A stretch of 64,000 nucleotides of DNA. Origin: Closterium sp. Naga37s-1 (Eukaryota; Streptophyta; Zygnematophyceae; Desmidiales; Closteriaceae). Shown here piece by piece: positions 12,268 to 25,400 of this stretch. The position numbers and the translations under genes were made by a program. How positions within the stretch are numbered: the stretch's first letter is position 1; each line of letters begins with the position of its first letter. Location: assembly GCA_947471745.1 (NCBI GenBank), contig CANJKZ010000820.1, forward strand, positions 751,501-815,500. The letters are read 5' to 3'. The notes under the pieces were generated by a model. It saw only the letters and a program-made list of their open reading frames with translations, searched no databases and was not told the origin of the DNA.

Positions 12268-13912
12268 TGTGAAGATAAGAAGTAGAAGAAGGCGCCATAG
12301 CTAGGAAAGCCCTAGCTAGGCAAGAAACAGTTTAGGCAAAAGAGAGGGTTCACTAGCAGGAATGAGGATACAAATAGCAAACCCTAGAAGGGTTGTACTC
12401 GCTATAGAGCACCCCACTACAGGCTAGAGCATAACATTCTGACACACCCCCATAGCCAAAGTGGGGTGTAATCAGCAGAGCAAGCAAAGCAGAACAAGCT
12501 CAGGGTGGATCACAATGTCACCACACATTCTGAGCACAAGTACAAGTAGCAATAGTTTAAAGTTCACAATTATGAGCAAAGCTAGAGGTTATCGCAGAGG
12601 GCAAGTGAGGAGGAGGAGGCGAGACTGTAAGAGGAGAGGAGATAGGAGGCGACGACTGAAGCTGCAGACACACGGGCAACAGGAGGCACACTGGCACAGC
12701 GGCTACCGGAACAGCGCTCCGGACTACTGGAGTAACTGGCCCCGCGGCTAAAAGTAGCGGCAGACGAGCAACGGACCCACGGGCGACTGGCACAGGTGGC
12801 TGCGACTGGGCTACCGGAGCAACTCCCCGGACTACAGGTGTTGCTGGCGACACGACGGCAACCTTCGTTCAACCTCCCCAAACAGTCCCACCCCCCCTGA
12901 CACACACCCCCTGCTTCACCCCTAGCTCCACTCCCCCTTCACCCCCCTTAGTACCACTCCGACGGCTCCAACAGGTCCACCCCCCTCAGCGGCAGCTGCA
13001 GCACTGGGAGACGGAGGAGGAGGAGGAGCAGGGGACGGCACACAGATGCTGCACCCCCATGCCCCCCACCCCCAAACCCTAATTCAGGAGAACGGGCAGT
13101 AGCAGGGGTGGGGCGCCATCAGAAGCACGGGGGACAGCGGGCAGCGCAGGGGCAGCGAAGAACGGGCCGCCCACGGGCCTGGCACAGCCGCCCGAACCGC
13201 GCGCAGGCGGCCCGAGCCGCGCGCGGGCCTGGCGCAGCCCGTACGGGCCGCGCGCGGGCCTGGCGCATCCCGTACGGGCCGCGCGCAGGCCTGGCGCAGC
13301 CCGTACGGGCCGCGCGCGGGCCTGGCGCAGCCCGTACTGGCCGCGCGCGGGCCTGGCGCAGCCCGTACGGGCCGCGCGCAGGCTGTACGGGCCGCGCACA
13401 GGCCACGACGGGTGACGGGGGGCGACGCGCGGGTCCCCGTCGCCCGTCGCAGCGCCTCCCGGGAGCGACGCGCTGCGTGACGGGGCAGAAACCCGCCGCG
13501 CGCCTCGGGGCGCACGGCGGGCAGAGAACCGCCGCGCGCCTCGGGGCGCACGGCGGGCAGAAAACCGCCACGCGCTTCGGGGCGCACGGCGGGCAGAAAA
13601 CCGCCGCACGCTCCGAGCGCGTGGCGAGATGAAAAATCCGTTGCACGCCACGGGGCGTGCAACACAGAGAGTAGCAGTAGCAGCGGAAGCAGTGAGGTGG
13701 GGCCCACAGGCCAGGAGCATATCCCTCTGATACCATGTGAAGATAAGCAGTAGAAGAAGGCGCCATAGCTAGGAAAGCCCTAGCTAGGCAAGAAACAGTT
13801 TAGGCAAAAGAGAGGGTTCACTAGCAGGAATGAGGATACAAATAGCAAACCCTAGAAGGGTTGTACTCGCTATAGAGCACCCCACTACAGGCTAGAGCAT
13901 AACATTCTGACA
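12268..13912 (-). mobile_element. Short non-autonomous Copia (TRIM/LARD-like), young
   Basis: Two 177-bp LTRs (12,268-12,444 and 13,736-13,912) differ at one position that I can see. They are flanked by the 5-bp duplication TCCCT (12,263-12,267 and 13,913-13,917). The primer-binding site on the minus strand is TGGTATCAGAG, a good initiator tRNA-Met match, beside the right LTR. A purine-rich tract lies beside the left LTR. The 1.3-kb interior lacks gag, protease, integrase and RT; it is mostly GC-rich tandem repeat. It sits in the 3' LTR of Copia-1b. With one difference between LTRs it is young, and it needs proteins made elsewhere to move. Confidence 0.88.
13180..13630. repeat. GC-rich tandem repeats inside the short Copia
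   Basis: Repeats of about 30 bp built on GGGCCTGGCGCAGCCCGTAC run from about 13,180 to 13,400. A second set of about 39 bp built on CGCGCCTCGGGGCGCACGGC runs from about 13,495 to 13,620. They occupy the leader position of the element. Open frames exist on both strands because of composition, and I do not treat them as genes. Confidence 0.75.
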
Positions 13913-13946
13913 TCCCTTGCTTTCCTAGTCACACCATTCTGTTACA

Positions 13947-14175
13947 TTATATTTTTGAGAGATTGTGTCATCCTACCACTTTCGAACACCGCTGTCCTCT
14001 AGTAAAAATCTATTTCTTTCAGACTTACCCATGACTAGTATTGAAAACTGCCTACCATCACTAATATAGTGTTATGTAATTACGATAGTTAATAACTTGT
14101 GGTTTCACTTATCTGCACTTGCTACACTAAGCTCACTGTACATCGATTTGATGTGCATATCCGTGAGATGGATAT
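13947..14175. other. Unassigned 230 bp between two retroelements
   Basis: AT-richer than its neighbours and without any open frame or RNA gene that I can recognise. It may be ordinary host DNA, or the remaining end of the Copia-1b 3' LTR if that LTR is longer than I drew it. The last five bases (GATAT) are the likely left target duplication of the Gypsy element. Confidence 0.4.
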
Positions 14176-17100
14176 TGTTACGAGTGCAATTGAGTGAGCG
14201 AGCGAGAATTGCACTATCGAAGCAAAACAGTACATTGAGCGAAGGCATGAGCGAAGAATATATAGCAAAGCTACAGTAGTAACAGTAATGCGTGGAAATG
14301 TGGTGCGCGACGGGCCTAGCACCGAGTTGGGAATTGTCGAGGCGGAGGTCCGGAGTGTGGGTTACCAACCGAATTGTGAGGTTGGATCGCGTCGTGAACA
14401 GTGGCGGGAACAGTAGTCGAGGCAAGTGTCGCGAGTCGTAACGGTTTACTGGGAACAGTGGTGTACGCGCTGAGCAGGGACGCGAAGTAAGGAAAAGGAA
14501 TTTTCCTTACAGTAAGGAGGCCCTTCTAACAAAAGCGCGTGTACGTCCTGGAAATTTCGGTTGCGCAGGTACTCGGTGAGGACAGGGTGGTTTCGATTTA
14601 GCCCAGGGGAACCCAGTTGTCTTCGGTGGGCGTGTGGTCTCTCCAGCGGATCAGAAATTCGATTTTGCGGGCTCCACGTGGGTCACGAACTCGGTGGCTC
14701 TGTACTTTTTCTGGCGTGATGATTGGCTCTATTGGCAGCCGTGTCATGCTGGTGGGCGATTACGAGGCAGTTGGCTGGTGGATGGGATGTATGGGCGGAG
14801 GAGGCTGACGTGGAATGACGGGTTGACGTACCAGTCATCAGGGAGGAGGAGGTGCGTGGTGACGGGGGTGATCATGTGGCTGATGCGAAATGACCCACAA
14901 TATCGGGGGCGGAGTTCTGGGGTAAGGGGCACGCGCAGGTTATGAGTGTCGAGTAAAACGAGGTGACAGGTCAGTGTTGGCGGTCGGCGTTGCGCTTAGC
15001 AATGATGTTTGATTTTTTTATTGCGTCTGCTGCTCGGATCCGTATTGATTGTAAGATTTCTGCGAACTGTTGAGCGCGTGGTACCGGGTTGTCAGGATTC
15101 GGGGTCACGGGTACTGTAGGGTCTTGTCCGTAGTTCAGGTAAAATGGTGACTGTTGGGTCGTGGTGGATGGCGACTTGTTGTATGCGAATTTGATGAGTG
15201 GCAGTTGCTGTTCCCACGTGGTCAGGTCGTCGCACGTGGCTCGAATGAGCTGTTCCATGGTCTGATTTGTCCGTTCTGTTTGTCCGTCGGTCTCGGGGTG
15301 GTACAAAGAACTGAACTGTAGCCGCGTGTCGAACTCCTGCCACAGGTTCCGCCAGAATTTGCTAGTGAATTGCGTGCCGCGGTCGCTGATGATTACTGCT
15401 GGTATCCCATGCACACGAACAACGGTGGAGATGAAGAGGCGGGTTGTTTCTTCGGCTGTGATTGATTTCTTGCAGGCTGCGAAATGTGCCATTTTCGTCA
15501 GCCGATCAACGACGACCAGGATCGCGTCGTTCCCAATAGCTCTAGCCGGTAACCCCGTGACGAAGTCCATCGTCACCTGCTGCCATATGGGGGTGGTATC
15601 ACCTGCAACTATCCTGCCGGCCGCTTCCGTGATAAGTTGGCAGGTGGGACACGATGCCACGTGTCCAGCATCTCAGGCCAATAGTAGTACCGCTGTAGCT
15701 TCTGCCGTGTTTTTTCTACCCCGAAGTGTCCTAAGGTAACCCCGTCGTGGGCCTCCTATAGTAACACCTCCCTTAGTAAAGTGTATTCCGGTACCCAGAT
15801 GCGATCGGTGCAATTTCTTACGTAATAAATAACTTTTGCCGCTGTGAACTGCTGCGAGTTGCCTCCGGTGAAGAAGGGGTCCGTCTGATAACCGTGGGTA
15901 AATAGTCATGTAAGCGGTGGACTGGTCTGGGCGAGTAGTATGGCGTGGATTTGGGCAGTGGGGCGGGTCACTGCGTCGGCGATGTTTGATGCCCCCTTTT
16001 TGTAGGTGACCGTGTAGTGGAAATTCGACTCGAGGAAATCGAGCCAGCGGATCTGTCGTGGGTTGAGGTGGGGCTGTGCGCGGATGTACTGTAGTGATTT
16101 GTGGTCTGTCCGTACTGTCACGTCTGCGCTGGTCAAGTAGCAGCGCCAGGCCTTGAATGCATGTATGATCGCGAGCATTTTGCGGTTGTGTATCGGGTAG
16201 CTTTTTTCAAGCGGATGCAGTTTTCGTGACTCGTATGCGATGGGTTGTAAACCGTTGTCGAAATCCTGTAGCAGTACGGCTCCGATGGCAATGTCGCTTG
16301 CGTTTGTAACTACTTCGAATGGGCGGTATGGGTTTCGCAATGCGCAGGACAGGCGGTGAACAGAGAACATTTTTTAGGGCAGAGAAGGCAGCATGCTCTT
16401 TCGCAGATCCGTTAGTGGGGCCATTAATCGTGCCATGTCGGGGGCGAACCGCCGCGCATAATTAACGAACCCTAGAAAAGTCTGCAGCTCCGTGATATTT
16501 GTCGGGAGGTGCCACGCTTTCACCGTGTCCAGCTTCTTGGGGTCGATCTCAACTCCAGCCTCTGAAATGGCGTGCCCCAAAAGTTCTCGCCTATCCTGAA
16601 AAAACTCCCACTTGGAACCCTTGGTCAGTAGGCTGTGCTCGTCTAATTCCTTAACACTTCTTCTAAGTCCGCTAAGTGCTGCTTCTTATACCTGCTGTAG
16701 ACCAGGAAGTCGTCGAGGTAAACCATCATGCACTTATCTAACAGCGGTCTAAACGCCTCGTTCATGGTCATTTGAAATGTCGCCGGTGCGTTGGTCAGCC
16801 CAAATGGCATCACCGTGTACTCGAAAGATCCGTATCTAGTTCTAAAAGCCGTCTTGGCGTAGTCCGATGGTTCGACCCTAATCTTATGGTAACCTCCCCG
16901 TAAATCTATTTTCGAAAAGACTCGTGCTGTTCGCAGTTGATCTATCAGTTCGTCAGCGCGGGGAATGGGATATCGCGATTTGACCGTTACCCTGTTCAGT
17001 GCTCTGTAGTCTATACACATACAAAACCCTCCGTCTTTTTCCGGTGTGAATAGTATCGGTGCGGCAAACGGTGACGAGCTCGTTCGGATGATTTCTTTCT

Positions 17101-19488
17101 CTGACGGGTAATCTAACTACTTCCTCAGTTTGTCGAGCTCGGGCTGTGTCAGTCCGAACTGTCGCTGTACGGCTGGCTGTGCTCCCAGCTCTAATTCTAT
17201 GCAGTGGTCGTGCGCTCGCTGAGGTGGCAGTCCCTCCGATAAGTCGTCCGGAAAAATCCCCGGGAACCGTTTCAACAGTTCCTGTAGTTCGGGCGGTGCT
17301 ACTGCCAGCTGTTTCCAAAAATCACTCGGCTGCTCTGCTTCTCCTACCAATGCTATGTCCACCATGTACACGTCAGCTCCAGCAGCGACAGCCCGTTTCA
17401 TCATGATGGCGTTGACGTGGACCGTTGAAGACTTGGATGACTGCCAGCGAGGTAATTCGACCCAGTTACCACTACTTCGCATGGTGCACCTACCCGTCGT
17501 CCAGTCGATTCATGGATTGTGGCGTCGCAGCCAATCACGCCCCAGTAAAATGTTGTGCCCATCCAATGTCGTCGCGAACATTTCCTGTGTAAACCCGAAG
17601 CTCCCCCCGTAGCGAACTTCCACCCTCTCCACTTTCTCCCTTATTTCCAGTGGCGTGCCGTCAACTAAGCGTGCGTCAATCTTCGGTAAGCAGCGGCTAA
17701 GTGTCAGTGTCAGCTTTCGTGTATTTGCGGCATTATCTAAGCTGTGGCTTGCTCCTCCATCGATAAAAATCTTCACTGCTATCCCCTGTATTTTCCCGTA
17801 AATCAGTATTGGGCAATCTGTCGATGTACCCTCCTTATTTATCCGAGCCCAATCGATGACGTAAATCGGTACTGTGACTTGGTGAGGTTGGGCGAGCAAG
17901 TTGTCTCGTCAGTACATGGCCCATTTTCTACCGACTGCTAGCGTTTCCCTGCCTTTGAGTCTCCCTCCCCTGCTCTGCTCCGCGGCGTCTTAGCTCCTCT
18001 GGGCATTCGCTCTTGCCATGGCCCGGCCTGTTGCAAGCAAAGCAGTGCCCCTTAAATGGCGCAGCAACTGCTTTCCCTGCAACGGCGTGTACAGTGGCGT
18101 GCTCGGTCGGTCCCCGTGGGCGATGTCCGTAATAGGTCCCTCGTCTCGGACGGCTCAAAATGTCGATTTTCTCGACGAGCGCGAGGCTTTTTTTGAAATT
18201 CGATAGCCCGCGTGGCATGATTTCGTGTGAGATGTCTGGCTTCAGCCCTCCGTCATAACGGTCCACCCGCTCCGCCTCGTGCATGTAGCCGACTTGCTCG
18301 CATGGTGCGAGAAACCACTCTTATTATCTTGGACCAACCCAAGCTGTCACCAAGTACGCAGTCTCTGACGCGCCGAAATAGAAGCTGCGATCGGCTCGAA
18401 GCGCGCCCGAAGCCCTGCGCACCACACATCCCACGTGCTGTACTGGGTGGTTTCGCAGAACGAACTCTAGGAGACGGCTGGACCCATGGGCTCTCCCTCT
18501 TGCGACGGCGGCTCGTAGGCACGTGGCGACGTCACGATGACTCGCCACCAGTCCATGGCTGGGCCCCTTAGCAGCGAAACAGCATAGCGAATCTTCGTTG
18601 CGTCCAACTTGACGTATCTCGCGTCGAAGAAGACGTTCATCATGAAACTCCACGATTGAACCATCGGACCTCCACGTTGGCTAGGATCGAAGCAGGGCGG
18701 GCGCTGCGGCTTGAGTGGCATCGGTGCAATGACGTCGTTGTTGCCACTCATTGCTGCAAACTCCACGTGCCGACGGGCTTCGCGAGGCCCCTGTGTGCTT
18801 GGTGCTTGTGCTGGTGCATTCACTATTGACTGTTGGCGGGCGGAGTCGCGTTCCGCCGTGAGAGCTGCGATTTCCAACGCAGAATCCTCAAGTTGGCATA
18901 CGAGCCGGTCGAGCCGCTCCTGCGTCAACATCCCGAGATTGAATTCGGCCATGGCGGGGTGTCGGGCAAGCTCAGCGAGAGCCTCAGTCGTGGTCGTGCG
19001 TGCTTGCGAGAGAGCACTTCGAGCGGCGGTGCCTGAACGCTGAGGGACGTCTACCCCCCCAAAAATTTTGAGATAGTGGGGAAGCGAAGGTGTGGGTGTA
19101 GTCCGAGAAGAGATCGTAGGCTCTGAATACCAAGTGTTACGAGTGCAATTGAGTGAGCGGGCGAGAATTTCACTATCGAAACAAAACAGTACATTGAGCA
19201 AAGGCATGAGCAAAGAATTGATAGAGAAGCTACAGTGGTAACGGTAATGCGGCGAAAATGGGGTGCGCGACAGGCCTAGCGTCGAGGTTGGGAATTGTCA
19301 AGGCGGAGGTCCGAAGCGCGGGTTACCAACCGAACCATGAGGTTGGGTCGCGTCGTGAACAGTGGCGGGAACAGTAGTCGAGGCGAGTGTCGCGAGTGGT
19401 AACGGTTTACTGTTGGGTGCTGTTGGCGGAAACAGTGGTGTACGCGCTGAGCAGGGACGTGAAGTAAGGAAAAGGAATTTTCCTTACA
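14176..19488 (-). mobile_element. Ty3/Gypsy chromovirus, fossil
   Basis: LTRs lie at 14,176-14,511 (336 bp) and 19,135-19,488 (354 bp), each TGTTACGAGTGC...TTCCTTACA. Flanking pentamers GATAT and GGTAT match at 4 of 5 positions. The primer site beside the right LTR reads TTGGTATTCAGAGCC on the minus strand (tRNA-Met-like). Parts in sense order, right to left, are gag (about 18,470-19,100), a CCHC zinc knuckle CFACNRPGHGKSEC (about 18,000-18,100), protease with FIDGGASHS (about 17,510-17,830), RT with YLDDFLVYS (about 16,640-17,020), RNase H (about 15,910-16,370), integrase (about 14,970-15,720) and a chromodomain-like segment with FLIRWRD (about 14,600-14,690). The LTRs differ at many sites plus a short length difference, so it is fairly old. 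It is broken, roughly five to eight breaks. Confidence 0.9.
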
Positions 19489-22400
19489 GGTATGAACAAT
19501 GGCCCTGTTCGACTGGCGCATTAGGGTTTAGGCTCGGGTACTAGCACAGGTTCGTTTGTGGTGCTCGGGTACCAGAGTTGGTTTGGGTGTGGTGCTTGAA
19601 CGAGAGGAAGTGGTTTGGGGTTTGTCAATTTGATCCTAGGGTTTATCAAGTTTACCAAGTTTATCAAACTTGTGGAAGGTATGGTCCAGTTTTGTTGCCC
19701 AGCGGCAAATGGAGGGCGGACAGCACAGCACAGCACCATTGGTGCGGCTGAGTGCTTCCGCGAAGCCAGGAACCCCCACGGTTGTGCGATACAGCTTCCT
19801 GCCACCCTACGCGCAACTGCGGGGGGCTCGTGAAAGTTTTGCTTTGCAGACCAACCAGTACCAAAAATCATTCTCGTCACCAATGGGACATTGCCCTCCC
19901 TCGTAACGTGATTTTTTCGGGGCATTTGTCCCTGCCCGAAACTACTTGTGCTGTCCCTGGGTCCCCGATTTGAGCGGGAACCAGTCTCGCACCAGTCTCG
20001 CTCCCAGTTTGCCTGGGAGGAGGGGACAGCACAGCACTACTAGTTCAGCGTTCTTTTGTGCTAGGTAGGCCGCACAGCACAGCACTACTAGTTCAGCGTT
20101 CTTTTGTGCTAGGTAGGCCGCACAGCACAGCACAGGCCAGGTTCAGGAGAGAGTTCAAGGTCCCGAGCCTGATTCAAGGAAATGCGCCCTTGGAATGGAA
20201 TCTTCGAGGATCACCGATAGAGGCCCTCACGAAGCATCATCTAGTGCTGTGCGGAGGGGTCCGCACCAGTAGTGCGGCAACAGAACTGGGCCTATATGTC
20301 GTGTTTCCTACTGTTTTGCCTCACACCTGTCAGGGCTGCCCCCATGCTTGCAGGGACGGGACCAAAAAAAAAAAGGAGGGAGTGTTCGATTGTGTGGGGA
20401 AAATCGCGCTGGATGATTCATGGCGGTACCTTATGCTGCCCCGCATCAGCTGGTGCGCGCATGTGTTCAGGTGAAGCCCTGCACGCGCCTGGTTCCACGT
20501 GTAGCAGACCTATGCGAAGTAGCGAGGTTTTGCATACCGCATATCGGCGCTTCGGTATTCGCCGAGTACACTCCAATAGTGCATTCGGTATGCACTGTTC
20601 AACACTAAACCGAACTGGAGGGAAGTGACAACATTGCACAAACGAGTATGTGCAGCTGTCTGTTGCGAGCACCTGTGCAGCTACTCCTGGTCAGTTAGAA
20701 AATGTACCTAACGGTATTTTCACCTGATGGTATTTTCACCTGGCGGTGCCAACCTATACTAGAGTAGGTGCTTGCACGCTCCTCTTGAACAACGTTCATT
20801 ATGAACAACGTTCTCGCATGTCACTATGCTTCTCTATAAGGTTCATGTTGTATCTGTTGTAATCTATCAATTAATCAACTACTTTCCTTTCGTTACTGGA
20901 TACCAAGCATACCGTTCTCTGAATTCCAGTATCCAGTTTCCAGCAAGTCCGTACACTCAAAACTCGCACTTCACTCTCCGATCGCGCTACTCTGCGCCTA
21001 GGCTCTCCCATAATCGCCTATTCTCCGCATGGTGCGGTGAGCGCGGACGCATACGCGAACGCCAGATAGCCTCGAATTCGAATGACGAAGTTGTCAACCT
21101 TGGGCCGACAGCCACTTCGATTCCGTATAGTTGGCGAGGGCGCCGCTACGGAAGTCATGGACCTGGAGGCGCAGGTCGCTGCTTTGCAGGAGCGCCACAG
21201 TCGTGGTGAAATCAGCGATGCGGATCTGGAGCTGATGATTGAAGGAGCTCGTGCGAAATGGGCCCGCGATCACCCACCTTCTCGCGCTGAGGCGGAAATT
21301 GAGTCCGCTTCTCCCCATGCTGAAGGCGAAAACGTCAATCTCGATGGCAATGAAGGCGCAAGAGTGATGCCCTGTGAAATGCGAGGGGCCGTCCGAGTGC
21401 CCACCGCAAGCGAAGGTGGAACGCAAGTGCAAGTCCTTCGGTCTGCAGCTGCAGCGAGTGCGCGTAGTGACGCGCATAGTTATCGCAACTCTGCACGGAG
21501 GAGTGGTGGCGGACCCTCGTGGATGGCAAATGCGTCAACCGTACGCGATGGTGGAATTGCTTCGGAATACGGATACTTCAAGTTCTCACTCGACAAGATC
21601 GTCGTGCCAAAACTGCTTGAAGAGCATCATGACTTGACAACGTGCATCGAATCTATCGAACCACAGTTGGAGATCGTGCAGCTGAAGAAGTTCGTTGACG
21701 GCACGATGGAGGTGCCGCCTGAAGATGACGCTGAGCGGCACGCACAGTTTCATTCCGCACAGCCGTTGACGTTTATGGTCATCTCAAGGTGCTGCTCCCC
21801 GGTCGTCCAAGTTGCATTGAAGCCATGCCGTCTCTGGGTGGACGCCGGTTTCCAAGCTTGGCAATTCATTATGAAAACCTACAAGGCAACGGATGACCTT
21901 TACATCGGCCAGCTGGAGCAACAGTTGACAAATCTGGAGATGGGGGAGCACGAAAACGCAACCGCATACTGCAATCGCGCACAACAGATTCTTGCAGGTC
22001 TGTGTATGGCCGGTGTGGACTACTCAATGTCTTCGTATGTCACGCATGCCATCAAAGGTCTGCCTGCAAGCTACAACCTCCTTCGACGCATGGTGAAACT
22101 GCCAGGACAGGAAGAGCTCGACGAGGATACGCTTTCGAGCTACATCATTGAAGAGGAGTTCATACTTGAATCCGAGCGGCACAAGGAGCAGCTTCTCTCT
22201 CAAGTCAACTATGTTGCGTCAAAGCAGAAGCATTCGCAACAGAAGTGGGAGAAATTGCGTGGAGGTGGCGACAATGGTAAACAAGTCAACCGCGCGAAGG
22301 CGACCATGGGCGACGAGCGTTCCAGTGGTGGAAAGTGCAACTCTCAACGATACTACTTCGTTTGTGGAGATTCCGACCACTTCGCGAACTAGTGCCCGAT

Positions 22401-25400
22401 CGCGTCAACAAGGAGGCTGGCGACGGTCAGGAAGCTCCGCGAGGACGATCACAAAACGGTCAACCTCGGCGCAAAAGCGCCTACCGAAAGGACAACCAAC
22501 ACTTGGATTCCAAGGACAAGCAGCCGACGGATGCTGGAACATCCCGCGGAAAGGGTGCGAATGAGGCTCCAAATGACGATTCGCACCACGAAGGGCAAGT
22601 GTCGTGTTCGATGGTCGGCGTGGTGACAGATACATCCGCGGAACCGACCATTTCTTTGGCTCCTGAAGCTGGCGAGGACTTCCAGGCGCTCGCTGCAGCT
22701 GTGCAAGCAAATCCGACCATGGTACACCTCGCCAGTGGCTGTTCTCATCACCTCATGGGGACGCGCGAGGCATTCGTAGACATGGATGCGAGAGGCGACG
22801 TTCACCATGTGCGTGGATTCAACGGCGCTATTCAGCTGGTGCAGGGGCGTGGCACGATTGATCTTCAAGGGGAAGCGGGCACGAAGGTTCTCATTCCCAA
22901 TGTGCTGTATGTGCCTGGTGTACAAGCAAATCTGCTGTCAGCTGGATTGTTGAAGGACAGTGGTGTGCAGTTTCAGGACACAGGTGACGAGACACTTCTT
23001 GTATCTGCTGAGGGAGTTGTTCTCGGTCGAGCGCGCTACACCGGCCACGTCCTCTGCACCGACCTGCGCCCGTGTTCATTGCAGCAGCCAACGGCGCCGC
23101 CAACGGAGACGGTCGCGTTGCGGACGATTGAGTCATCTACGAGGTCGCCGGCGGACATCTGGCATGCACGACTTGCGCACGCGGGGATGGATACGATAAA
23201 GCGCACTGTTGCACATGGCGTGGCAGCCGAATTGGAGATCACGTCATCATCTGGCGCGGACCTGGTGCGCGTTTCTTGTGTTGGTGGAAAGCTAGTTTGT
23301 CATACCTTCCCCGACCAAGGTTCTGAACCCGCAAACACATTGGACGTTGTGCACATCGACGTATGCGGACTCTTTCGAGTTGCTGCGAAGGACGAAAGTC
23401 GCTACTTTCTTCTTCTGAAAGACCGTAAAATGCGCTTCGTGTAGACGTATCTCCTCACACGGAAGAGTGATGCTTTGGAGAAGTTTGATAAGTGGCTGAC
23501 GATGGTGGGGCGGCAAACCAAGCTGACGGTGAAGATGATCCGTTCTGACCGCGGACGGGAGTTCTTGGGTGGCAATTTCCCTGCCTTCCTCGACAAGCAC
23601 GGCATTGTCCACGATCTGACATGTCCGTATACTCCGTAGCATAATGGTATGGCTGAACGCGAAATGCGCTCACTTGTCGAAGCGGTGCGGGCCATGCTTC
23701 TCCATATGAACATGCCACAGCATTGGTGGCACCTCGCACTTCGCCAAGCTGTGTGGGTGCGCAACAGCATTGAGCACGCTTCTCTGCCTTCAGGAGCAAC
23801 ACCGTATACACTGATGTATAAAGAGAAGCCGGACCTCACCATGGCCCGGGTGTGGGGTTGCATGGTGCAATAAATGGTCCCGCAACATCAATGTGGTGGG
23901 AAGCTTGCGCCAAAAGCCAACTGGGGTCTTCATCTTGGCGTTTCTCCCGCGAGCAAAGGTTGGGAGGTGCTGGATCTCGCTGCAAACCGTATCGTTACCA
24001 TTGTGGAGGTGACATTTTACGAAACCCAGACGCTGGATGACTGGAAAGCCGATCGCGCGCCAGGAAGTGTCGACAAGGTATCCACTTCAGCAGTCTCTGC
24101 TCCATCACCGAGTCTTCTCGCTGATGAGATCGACGATCCGCTTGACGCCCCGGCCTCAGCTCCTGCACCTCTACACGTCCCCACGTCCATCCCCCGCTCT
24201 ACCCTCCCAACGGTGTACCCGCGTGTGGTGCCTGTCCCCAAACCGTCAGCCTCCTCCGCGCCTGCTGTCATCTCCTCTCCGCTTCCAGCTGCGGGAAGCA
24301 TCTCTCGTCCCACCGCCGACGCCCCATCCAAGTCGGCCGATGATGATGAGGGGAGACATGGTGCGCCACCTTTGGCGCCACGCATCGGCATCGTCGACGG
24401 TCGACCTGCCGCATCTTCTGAGAATGGCGCACCTGGTATGCAGAAACAGGCAGGAGAGCAGGTGCTAAGGGAGCAGCTGACAGGGGAGCAAATCAGCGAC
24501 AGCACGTCGAGCGACATTGTGGAGGTCATTGGCGAAGCTGCAGGGGAGTCGTCTGGAGACAGTTCTTTGAGCGATGTAGTGGAAGTCAAGCTCCCGACAC
24601 GGCACTCTACCCACTCCAACTTTGGTGGTCGATGTGTGCCCGGTATTCGCTAACACACTTCTTGATAACGCACACGCGGATACCACGCTGCCAGAACTGG
24701 ATCTCAATATGCACGCTGACCCTGAACGACGGTGGGACATCTCCACAATGACTGTCAAGGAAGCGCTAGCGAGCTGGAAGGGGAAGGCGGTGAAGGCAGC
24801 AATGGAGGAGGAGATGCGCAGCCTCCTCGCCAACGGAAAATGGGAGTTGGTGTCTCGACCGCGTGGCGTCAATGCCATGAAGAACCGATGGGTTCTTACG
24901 ACAAAGTACAACGCCGACGACACGGTCGCCCGCGAAAAGGCATGTCTCGTCGTGAAGGGATTTACGCAAATCTATGGCGCAGATTACGATGAGACGTGTT
25001 CACCAGTCGGCAGCTACATTACGCTACGCATTTTCCTCTCCATCGTCGCGGTACTCGATCTGCACGTTATGCAGCTGGACATGAAAAACGCATACCTGCA
25101 GAGCAATTTGGACCAAATTCTGTACATGGAGCAGCTGGAGTACTTCAACGACGGTACATCTTGCGTGTGCAAGCTTCAAAAGAGCTTGTGCGGACTCAGA
25201 CAGAGTCCACTGCTGTGGTATTCGGCACTCGACAGCGTACTCATTGGTAGCGGGTGGAGCAAGAGTCAGGTTGACGAAGCGCTCTACTTCAAGTTCGGTG
25301 CTGATGGAGTCGGTTGCTGGCTGCTGGTGTACGTTGACGACCTTCTAGCCGCAAGTAGCAGCCTCGAGATGCTGAAGAAACTTCGTGAGCTTCTGCAAAA

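Larger units (their letters stand above)
3941..13946 (+). mobile_element. Ty1/Copia retrotransposon (Copia-1b), heavily decayed and invaded by other elements
   Basis: Plus-strand relative of Copia-1. Parts are a GC-rich leader of 'CGCGCCCTCC' repeats (3941-3979 and 4786 to about 5400), a gag remnant (from about 5849), protease and integrase remnants (about 6390-7800), the linker (about 7800-8200), RT (about 9100-9490 and 10,930-11,420) and RNase H (about 11,430-11,950). A purine-rich stretch before 12,182 is followed by the start of the 3' LTR (12,182-12,267, resuming at 13,918). The LTR end at 13,946 is tentative. The 5' LTR is not visible; Copia-1 lies where it should begin. At least three other elements sit inside it. 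It is broken, with on the order of ten or more breaks, so it is probably old. Confidence 0.8.

Noticed and set aside
13084-13766. Long Arg/Ala/Gly-rich open frames on both strands
   Set aside because: They are produced by the 30- and 39-bp GC-rich tandem repeats of the short Copia leader; there is no domain and both strands are equally open.
19501-20463. Host gene in the 960 bp before Copia-2
   Set aside because: Inverted ends and AAT duplications show it is part of a DNA element, and the open frames there are short and unmatched.
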